Of a stretch of 11,287 bases of DNA, positions 6,529-11,287 are shown piece by piece. Position numbers and translations under genes: made by a program. Source of the DNA: Alphaproteobacteria bacterium (GTDB lineage Bacteria > Pseudomonadota > Alphaproteobacteria > UBA2136 > UBA6156); contig JADCGN010000045.1 in assembly GCA_020249005.1 (NCBI GenBank), positions 1-11,287 of the forward strand. Direction: 5' to 3'. How positions within the stretch are numbered: the first letter of the stretch is position 1; each line of letters starts with the position of its first letter. The notes under the pieces are model-generated. The model had not been told where the DNA came from and ran no database searches. It saw nothing but the letters and a program-made list of their open reading frames with translations.

Positions 6529-6901
6529 CCACGCCCCCTGTGCGTACGGTGCTGGCACCCTGCACGGGCAGGAACTTGGTCCGGCCATAGCTCTTCAACC
6601 CACCCTGTTCATCGAATTGGAGGACCAACTTCTGCGGCGCATCGAGCAGATAGCTGGCGCAGGGGGTGCGGCCGGTATCGTACTCCAGCACGTCGGCGCG
6701 GCGGCCGAGACCGCTCACCACCCGGTAGCTGCGCGAAGGCTTGCCCAACACTTCCTGCACGCGGGGGAGTGGGTCGCCCCGCTGCAGGGTTTGCAGCGCG
6801 CTGGCCATCCCCATGCATTGGGCGTCGGAAAGATTCCGCTTGGCCGGCGTGCTGCTGCATGCCGCCAGGGGGACCAAGGCCAAGAGCCACCAGAGTTTCA
6901 T
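6518..6901 (-). CDS. Small lipoprotein with BamE/SmpA-like domain (first of a pair)
   Basis: A 127-residue protein with a short lipoprotein signal, MKLWWLLALVPLAAC, and lipid-accepting Cys15 followed by SS, which favours outer-membrane sorting. The mature part has LQRGDPLPRVQEVLGKPSRSYR (39-60), the helix-LGxP pattern of the BamE fold, then VLEYDTG (71-77) and LVLQFDEQGGLKSYGR (92-107), matching the strand-FD-x-x-G-x-L end of that fold. I recognise the pattern only by eye. AAGG sits about seven bases before the ATG. The gene follows gmk after 98 bases and overlaps the next lipoprotein gene; both share LGKP at a similar point, so they may be divergent paralogues working together at the outer membrane. 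Confidence 0.8.
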   Translation of the reverse strand: MKLWWLLALVPLAACSSTPAKRNLSDAQCMGMASALQTLQRGDPLPRVQEVLGKPSRSYRVVSGLGRRADVLEYDTGRTPCASYLLDAPQKLVLQFDEQGGLKSYGRTKFLPVQGASTVRTGGVGGY

Positions 6902-6944
6902 AGTCTAACCTTACTCAGCAGGCCGCCGGGTGCCAATTCTTCAT

Positions 6945-6983
6945 CTGCCACAAGGCCCCAGTTGGGCCACGCCCCTGTGGCAG
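6945..6983. terminator. Nested stem-loop downstream of gmk
   Basis: The outer stem CTGCCACA (6945-6952) pairs with TGTGGCAG (6976-6983) and encloses an inner hairpin, GGCCC (6954-6958) with GGGCC (6964-6968). It begins 17 bases after the gmk stop on the minus strand and precedes the first lipoprotein gene. No U-run follows, so it could be a weak terminator, an attenuator or an RNA-stabilising structure rather than a clean intrinsic terminator. Confidence 0.4.
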
Positions 6984-6999
6984 CTGTGTTGCCCGATTT

Positions 7000-7632
7000 T
7001 TAGGCAATCCGGGCCGCGCGTTCCTGCAGAATGCGGGCGTGCACGGCGTAGGTGGTCACTTCCAAGTCGTCGTTGGTGAACACCGCATCGTAATCGCCCA
7101 AGCGGCTGCCCACCATGTCGGGGTTGGTGAAGACGTGGTGCGGGTCGTGCAGGTGAGCAAAATCGGCTTCCATCGCGGCCAGGCGCTTGGCGCCTTCTTC
7201 GGCCAGCGCCGGGTTGCGTTGGGTCAGGCGGGCGGCCAAACGGTCGCGCGAGGGCGGCAGCAGCAGTACCGCAAAATGGCGGCGGCCCAGCTGTTCGCGG
7301 AAGGCCCGTACCCCATGGATGTTAATGTCAGAAATTGCATCGCAACCATCGGCCCACACCCCTTCCACCACGCTGCGCAGCGTCCCGTACAGGTTGGTAT
7401 GATAATTGGGGTTGTGCTCCAAGAACTCCCCGGCGGCCAAGCGGCGCTCAAACGCGGCACGGGCCAAAAAGTGATAGTGCACGCCATCCACTTCGCCCGG
7501 GCGGGGGCTGCGGGTGGTGGCGGTGGGGAAACGCCGGATGGTAGGCTCCATCGCGGTCAGCGCGGCAATCACCGCATCCTTGCCGGTGCCGCTGGGCCCG
7601 GTCACGGTAATCAACAGAGGGGTCCGTTCCAT
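7000..7632 (-). CDS. gmk: Guanylate kinase
   Basis: Gmk phosphorylates GMP to GDP with ATP in the cytoplasm. The 210-residue product has the family layout: P-loop TGPSGTGKDA (11-20), GMP-binding ATTRSPRPGEVDGVHYHF (38-55, with Arg41, Arg44, Glu47, Tyr53), GEFLEHN (68-74, Glu72), NLYGT (80-84), lid arginines 139 and 150 with the 11-residue spacing known from yeast, and the NDDLE end (187-191). Two positions are unusual: the P-loop has GKD where GK-Ser/Thr is the rule, and the strand usually reading LDIDVQG here reads SDINIHG (101-107). It starts 9 bases after the mltG stop. In many alphaproteobacteria a YicC gene lies between mltG and gmk; none is here. The P-loop also recalls PhnN (ribose bisphosphokinase), but the GMP-site motifs favour Gmk. 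Confidence 0.88.
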   Translation of the reverse strand: MERTPLLITVTGPSGTGKDAVIAALTAMEPTIRRFPTATTRSPRPGEVDGVHYHFLARAAFERRLAAGEFLEHNPNYHTNLYGTLRSVVEGVWADGCDAISDINIHGVRAFREQLGRRHFAVLLLPPSRDRLAARLTQRNPALAEEGAKRLAAMEADFAHLHDPHHVFTNPDMVGSRLGDYDAVFTNDDLEVTTYAVHARILQERAARIA

Positions 7633-7640
7633 GTTGCCTT

Positions 7641-8654
7641 CTACTTGGTTTTGCCGCCCTTTTCAATCTGCTGGCGTTCAATCATTTGTTGTTCGGCCTG
7701 CACGGTGCGCCAGTAGCGCTGCACGTTGCGTTGGTGCTCGGCGTAGCTTTCGGCAAACAGGTGGTGGGTGCGGGAAGGGTCGGCCACGAAGAACAGCGCC
7801 GGCGTGGTGGCCGGTTGCGCCGCGGCACGCAAGGCCGCACGGCCGGGGTTGGCGATCGGGGTGGGGGGCAGCCCCGCGTAGACATACGTATTAAAAGGAT
7901 GCGGCTCGCTTAAATCCTTTTTGCGGATGTTGCCGTCGAAGTTGGCGCCGTAAATTACGGTCGGGTCGCTCTGCAGCTTCATCTTGCGGTTGAGGCGGTT
8001 CACGAACACCCCGGCGATTTGCGGCATCTCGGCATCATTGGCGGCTTCCTTCTGCACGATGCTGGCCAAGATGAGCAGCTCTTCCGGGCTGTTCAGCGGC
8101 AACCCTGGGGTGCGGCTGGCCCAGGCGGCGGCCAGCTCTTCGGCCATCCGTTCGCTCATGGTGCCGAGCAAGTCTTGCCGCTTCACGCCAAAGCGGAAGG
8201 CGTAAGTATCGGGGAACAGCGTGCCTTCGGCCGGGCGTTGTTCAATCTTGCCGCTCAGGCCTTGGTCGGCTTCCAGCCGGGCCAACACTTGGGCCACGGT
8301 AAAGCCTTCGGGAATGGTGACGGCACGGTTTTGGGTATCGCCCAGCGCCAATTTGTTGATGGTGGCGCGCAGCGAAATGCCCGGGTCGAAGGAATATTCA
8401 CCGGCTTGCAAGGTACCGGCCAGCCCCAACAGGCGCACCGCCAGCACAAAGGCTTCGGGGTGGTCAATTACCCCCGCTCGCTGCAGTTTGGCGGCAATCG
8501 TACGCGGTCCGTTGCCGTTGTCAATCACCACCATCGCGGGCGCTTGCAGGGGCCCCGGCTGGGCCAGGTAGCGCCCCCAGCCAGCGGTTGCCAATGTAAG
8601 CAGCGCCAGCACGGCTGCACCCAACACCACCACGGTTCCTGTGCGTAATTTCAT
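7641..8654 (-). CDS. mltG: Endolytic murein transglycosylase MltG (YceG family)
   Basis: MltG cleaves nascent glycan strands at the inner membrane and helps set their length. The start at 8654 (337 residues) is preferred to the longer reading to 8771 because the protein then begins MKLR before the single membrane helix (about 5-25) and no longer overlaps the divergent recF. The periplasmic part has a LysM-like subdomain and then the YceG catalytic domain: EGTLFPDTYAF (143-153), the catalytic Glu203 in SIVQKEAAN, LQSDPTVIYG (227-236), HPFNTYVYAGLPPTPIANPG (252-271) and the FFVADPSRTHHLFAES end. Length is normal. It is the first gene of the minus-strand group mltG-gmk-lipoproteins. The ribosome binding site is weak. 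A charged tail rich in Gln, Glu and Lys closes the protein. Confidence 0.95.
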   Translation of the reverse strand: MKLRTGTVVVLGAAVLALLTLATAGWGRYLAQPGPLQAPAMVVIDNGNGPRTIAAKLQRAGVIDHPEAFVLAVRLLGLAGTLQAGEYSFDPGISLRATINKLALGDTQNRAVTIPEGFTVAQVLARLEADQGLSGKIEQRPAEGTLFPDTYAFRFGVKRQDLLGTMSERMAEELAAAWASRTPGLPLNSPEELLILASIVQKEAANDAEMPQIAGVFVNRLNRKMKLQSDPTVIYGANFDGNIRKKDLSEPHPFNTYVYAGLPPTPIANPGRAALRAAAQPATTPALFFVADPSRTHHLFAESYAEHQRNVQRYWRTVQAEQQMIERQQIEKGGKTK

Positions 8655-8694
8655 GTCCGGCAGGGTGCCCAAAAGCCAGCGAGGGGGCAAGGCA

Positions 8695-8723
8695 TTGCGC
8701 CGCTGCCGTGCGCACTGTAAAAG
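8695..8723 (+). promoter_or_regulatory. Possible promoter giving a leaderless recF message
   Basis: TTGCGC (8695-8700) and TAAAAG (8718-8723) have 17-base spacing in the 75-base gap between divergent mltG and recF. Initiation six to seven bases after the -10 box would fall at the GTG start itself (8730). Both boxes are imperfect, so this is a weak prediction. Confidence 0.3.
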
Positions 8724-8729
8724 GGCCTC

Positions 8730-9770
8730 GTGCGCATTCAAACGCTTAAACTGCTGCCCTTTCGGTGCCACCCGGCCTTGGTGCTGAACGTGCCGCCGCA
8801 GGCCAACGTGGTGGGCGTGTTGGGCCCCAACGGCAGCGGCAAAACCAGCGTGTTGGAAGCCTTGGCCCTGCTGGCGCCCGGGCGCGGCTTAAGCGGCGCC
8901 GACCTCAAAGCTCATGTGCCCAACGGGGGCAAGCAGTGGGGCTGGTTCGCCGCCTTGGCCAATGGCACCACGGTGGCGCAAGAGTTTAAGGCGGGTATGC
9001 GCACCATTGTTGCCGATGGCCAGCCGCTGGCGGCGGAAGACCTGGCCACCTTGGGCAGTGTGGTGTGCCTTACCCCGCAAACCGATTTTCTCTTCGGCGG
9101 CCCTCCCGACGGCCGCCGCCGCTGGTTGGATGAGGCGGCGACCGCCCTGTTGCCTAGCCACGCGCAGGCGGTGGCGCGGTACCGGCAGCATCGGCAAGCG
9201 CGGTTGAAGATTTTGGCCCACCCGCACCCGCATGCCGATTGGTTGGAAGCCGAGGAACGCCTGGCCGCCGAGTGGGGCGTGCGCTTGCTGCAGGGCCGCT
9301 TGGCCTACCTGGCCGCCCTTCAACCGTATTTGCCCAACCTCGCGTTCGCGTTGCAGGGTACGGCCTTGGAGGTATTAAACACGGCTGACCCTGTCGCCGC
9401 GCTGCAGGGCAAGTTTGCCCGCAGCCGGGAGATTGATGCGCGGCTGAACCGCACCCACGCCGGGCCGAACACGCTGGAGCTGCACGGCACCTTGCAAGTG
9501 GAGCAGGGGCCCGTACCCCTAGGGCAGGCCAGCAGCGGGCAACACAAGCGGGCGTTGCTCACCTGGCTGCAAGGCCATGTACGAGCCATTACCGCCCAAC
9601 GTGACGCCGCCCCCTTGGTATTGATTGATGAGTTCGCCGCCCACTTGGATGCCACCCGGCGCAGTGCGCTGCTGACCGAGCTGACCGCGTTGGGGTGTCA
9701 GGTCTGGTTGGCCGATCTTGAATTGCCGCCGCTGGGGGCCGCGGTGGCCACCATCACCTTGGGTCAATAA
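8730..9770 (+). CDS. recF: DNA replication and repair protein RecF
   Basis: RecF is an SMC-like ATPase that, with RecO and RecR, loads RecA at single-strand gaps. The product has 346 residues, slightly short for the family (about 360-380). It begins at a GTG (valine codon read as Met) with MRIQTLKLLPFR, the usual first strand. Walker A is LGPNGSGKTS (31-40), the RecF segment PDGRRRWLDEA lies at 126-136, the ABC-type signature is QASSGQHKRALL (266-277) and Walker B plus D-loop is PLVLIDEFAAHLD (295-307), the alphaproteobacterial form. The usual terminal Q-V-W/F-x-T-G-T motif is replaced by CQVWLADLELPP (323-334). Here recF stands alone, not beside dnaA-dnaN-gyrB within this window, and is divergent from mltG. 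Confidence 0.92.
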   Translation: MRIQTLKLLPFRCHPALVLNVPPQANVVGVLGPNGSGKTSVLEALALLAPGRGLSGADLKAHVPNGGKQWGWFAALANGTTVAQEFKAGMRTIVADGQPLAAEDLATLGSVVCLTPQTDFLFGGPPDGRRRWLDEAATALLPSHAQAVARYRQHRQARLKILAHPHPHADWLEAEERLAAEWGVRLLQGRLAYLAALQPYLPNLAFALQGTALEVLNTADPVAALQGKFARSREIDARLNRTHAGPNTLELHGTLQVEQGPVPLGQASSGQHKRALLTWLQGHVRAITAQRDAAPLVLIDEFAAHLDATRRSALLTELTALGCQVWLADLELPPLGAAVATITLGQ

Positions 9771-9804
9771 CACCAACAACCTGCCAATCAGCGCCGGTCG
9801 TACT

Positions 9805-9832
9805 TAAACGCATGAGACCGCCGTAAACGCAT
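9805..9832. repeat. Short direct repeat TAAACGCAT, 19-base period
   Basis: TAAACGCAT occurs at 9805-9813 and again at 9824-9832, just after recF. The 19-base spacing is near two helical turns, as in tandem operator half-sites, but two copies of a 9-mer in AT-richer DNA may be chance. Confidence 0.35.
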
Positions 9833-9861
9833 TTTGCTTGTTTCTTGAACAATCCATCGGA

Positions 9862-9890
9862 CGGCTTAAGAAAACCGTTTCTTAGTGCCG
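9862..9890 (+). terminator. Stem-loop after recF, possible terminator
   Basis: The left arm CGGCTTAAGAAA (9862-9873) pairs with TTTCTTAGTGCCG (9878-9890): seven AT-rich pairs next to a four-base loop, one G-U pair, one bulged T and four GC pairs at the base. It lies about 90 bases after the recF stop. No U-run follows, so termination is not certain. Confidence 0.4.
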
Positions 9891-10528
9891 AACCCCACCA
9901 ATTTTTTACCTGAAAATAACGCCGATTTAGCCAACGCTACCGCTACTTGGGGAAGCCCGCACAGATACACAATTGGTGCGCCGCTTCGGCGCGTTAAAAC
10001 AGTTCTGCGGGCCGCCCAAGGGCGGTTCTGATAATGCAAAAATTCGCAAGGAGGCTTCTCTGGCTAACCCGATGCTTTGTTTTTCTTGGCATTCTGGGGA
10101 GAAGATCTCTGGCCAAGACGGCCAGCCTGAGGCGCAGCTCAGGGGTTTCAGCAGCCCAACGGCGCCGGCAAACAATCCAGATTTTTCTATGAATTAAGGA
10201 GGTTAAAACGCTTTTTGTTGTTTCGAAGCAGAGCTTCACTCAACAGCCTGACAAATCTGCGACCATGGGTAAAGGGGCCACTTGGCGATCGCGCCCGCGA
10301 ATGTGGCATTGGCAGCGCAGCGGCAAGAACGTCAAAAGACGTGAAACATAAAGCCGTGTCCATGGGGATAAGGCCTATTCAATGTATGCAATATAAGTGG
10401 TAAAAGGTGTCCTACGGCACCCGCCAAATGGGGGGAAAGATGTGGAAAAGTCTGGGTGTTATCTCATCCATCCTCAAGCCACATTCCCACCCCCTTTTGC
10501 GCCCTCCGATTTAGCCCCCCAAGCTCTC

Positions 10529-10557
10529 TTGAGTGTGAAACCTGGATAAAATAAATA
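10529..10557 (+). promoter_or_regulatory. Possible promoter before the glycosyltransferase gene
   Basis: TTGAGT (10529-10534) and TAAATA (10552-10557) are 17 bases apart in the AT-richest part of the gap, with an A/T-only run from 10546 to 10565. They lie about 75 bases before the glycosyltransferase start. The -10 box is imperfect and the AT-rich run permits several registers. Confidence 0.4.
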
Positions 10558-10632
10558 AATATTTACCTGCAATGCGCAAATTCAAGGCGGCTGCGGGTTG
10601 GCGGGGTGCGCATCACCCGCTATGGTGCCGTT

Positions 10633-11287
10633 ATGCGTGTGAATGTTGAGCAATCTCCAGTGGCATTGAATGGGGGGGGGCAGGCGGGTCAGCCGCGGGC
10701 GATTCTCCAAGTGCTCCCTCAATTGAAGGACGGGGGGGTGGAAGAGAGCACCTTGGCGATGGCGCGCTACCTCAAGCGGCCGCACGAGGGGCTCGATTTC
10801 CGTGCGCACGTGGCCGCCGCCCGCGGCCCGCGCGAATTGGACCTAAAAAAAACCGGCGCGGTTTTTCACCCGCTCCCGCTTGCCAGCAAGAACCCTTTGG
10901 TGGGCCTGTGGATGATTTGGCGTTTGGTCGAACTGATTCAGCAGGAACGGATTGCCCTGGTGCACGCCCGTTCACGCGCCTGCGCCTGGCCAGCGCGGGC
11001 AGCCGCGTGGTGGTGCGGCATTCCCTTCGTCACGACGTTCCATGGTATTTATAGCACGAAGGGCGGTTGGTTGAAGCGTTTTTACAACAGTGTGATGGTG
11101 GCGGGCCCTGTCGTCATCGCCAACAGCAAATTTACCGCGGCGCACTTGGCAAAAACCTATCATGTGCCGCCCCATAAAATTGTGATCGCGCCGCGGGGGG
11201 TGAACGTAACCCACTTGAACCCGGCCACCATTAAGCCGGAACAGGTTGAGCAAATTCGGCGCGAACTGAAAATTGGGCGGGGGGTCC
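10633..11287 (+). CDS. Glycosyltransferase family 4, N-terminal part (cut by window edge)
   Basis: Translation from the ATG at 10633 stays open for 218 codons to the window end. The N-terminal Rossmann domain is recognisable: AILQVLPQLKDGGVEESTLAMARYL (23-47, the acceptor-side GG-V-E loop), LPLASKNPL (81-89), ALVHARSRACAWPARAAA (108-125), IPFVTTFHGIYS (130-141), FYNSVM (150-155), VIANSKFTAAHL (161-172) and IAPRGVNVTHLNP (185-197). GT4 enzymes of this type transfer sugars from nucleotide-sugars in lipopolysaccharide or exopolysaccharide synthesis at the inner membrane; donor and acceptor are unknown. In the ANS motif region GP replaces the usual GD. Codons 14-16 are a nine-G tract (10672-10680), with seven G at 10732-10738 and eight A at 10845-10852. 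No clear ribosome binding site precedes the ATG, so the first ~20 residues are uncertain. Confidence 0.88.
   Translation, partial: MRVNVEQSPVALNGGGQAGQPRAILQVLPQLKDGGVEESTLAMARYLKRPHEGLDFRAHVAAARGPRELDLKKTGAVFHPLPLASKNPLVGLWMIWRLVELIQQERIALVHARSRACAWPARAAAWWCGIPFVTTFHGIYSTKGGWLKRFYNSVMVAGPVVIANSKFTAAHLAKTYHVPPHKIVIAPRGVNVTHLNPATIKPEQVEQIRRELKIGRGV

Larger units (their letters stand above)
9771..10632. other. Long gap without a convincing gene; hairpin-rich
   Basis: This 862-base stretch has lower GC than the genes around it. Short open frames exist on both strands (for example 9973-10197 plus and 9927-10175 minus) but none has a recognisable motif or a well-placed start. It holds small perfect hairpins: 9978-9992 (GCGCCG/CGGCGC), 10012-10025, 10109-10125 (CTGGCC/GGCCAG), 10126-10143 (CCTGAG/CTCAGG), 10225-10237 (GAAGC/GCTTC) and 10329-10342 (ACGTC/GACGT). 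Two perfect AAGGAGG motifs lie at 10048-10054 and 10196-10202 without a normal start after them. I recognise no tRNA, tmRNA, SRP RNA or RNase P RNA. It may be a structured RNA, a decayed gene or a regulatory region. Confidence 0.6.

Noticed and set aside
5818..6903. 361-codon plus-strand open frame
   Set aside because: It is antisense to ndk and both lipoprotein genes, which have signal peptides and conserved motifs; the product is low-complexity Arg/Pro/Gly-rich.
7000..7632. PhnN (ribose 1,5-bisphosphokinase) instead of guanylate kinase
   Set aside because: The P-loop GKD is PhnN-like, but the TTRSPRPGE, VHYHF, EFLE and LYGT motifs of the GMP site and the mltG neighbour point to Gmk.
9973..10197. 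74-codon plus-strand frame starting with TTG
   Set aside because: There is no well-spaced ribosome binding site and no motif I recognise, and the opposite strand is equally open. Kept only as part of the unexplained gap.
10215..10403. 62-codon frame after a perfect AAGGAGG (TTG start)
   Set aside because: The start lies 12 bases beyond the AAGGAGG, the codon is a rare start and the Arg/Lys/Ser-rich product has no recognisable pattern; too weak to call a gene.
10428..10514. 28-codon small frame in the gap before the glycosyltransferase
   Set aside because: Composition is not coding-like (His/Pro-rich tail), and a short ATG frame of this size is expected by chance.
9771..10632. Known small RNA genes (tmRNA, SRP RNA, RNase P RNA, tRNA)
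   Set aside because: None of their conserved cores could be found by eye on either strand; a profile search would be needed to exclude divergent forms.

Overview
The window reads as alphaproteobacterial housekeeping chromosome, GC-rich in its coding parts. The supports are a GatCAB operon (Asn/Gln-tRNA amidation), RuvX, MltG next to guanylate kinase, a RecF with an alphaproteobacterial-style ATPase end, and a family 4 glycosyltransferase with the HARSRA and TTFHG motifs common in that class. I cannot place it to genus. The palindromic repeat at 5302-5447 resembles elements I associate with Rickettsiales/Holosporales-like genomes, which is weak evidence. No rRNA, tRNA, CRISPR array, transposase or integrase was seen.

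Layout: (1) 1-3336, minus strand: gatC, gatA, an NADPH-dependent FMN reductase-like flavoprotein, a small two-helix membrane protein, and the first 178 codons of gatB, which runs off the left edge. Gaps are short, so this looks like one operon with two unrelated genes inserted between gatA and gatB. gatC and the first ~45 codons of gatA are much poorer in GC than everything around them. (2) 3394-5294, plus strand: ruvX and a class I photolyase, overlapping by ATGA. (3) 5295-5454: a compound palindromic repeat between convergent phr and ndk. (4) 5455-8654, minus strand: mltG, gmk, two successive small lipoproteins with BamE-like features, then ndk with its own promoter. (5) 8730-9770, plus strand: recF, divergent from mltG with a 75-base gap. 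(6) 9771-10632: an 862-base stretch without a convincing gene, containing many small hairpins, a spaced direct repeat, two perfect AAGGAGG motifs and an AT-rich promoter-like end. (7) 10633-11287, plus strand: the N-terminal part of a GT4 glycosyltransferase with a nine-G tract in its fourteenth to sixteenth codons, cut by the right edge.

Functionally, most genes serve core processes: tRNA-dependent amidation, DNA repair and recombination (RuvX, photolyase, RecF), nucleotide supply (Gmk, Ndk) and envelope assembly (MltG, lipoproteins, glycosyltransferase). I found no clear new multi-gene system. The points most worth checking are the compositional mosaic in gatCA, the 5302-5447 repeat, the hairpin-rich gap after recF, the homopolymer tracts in the glycosyltransferase, the lipoprotein pair and the unusual P-loop of the guanylate kinase.
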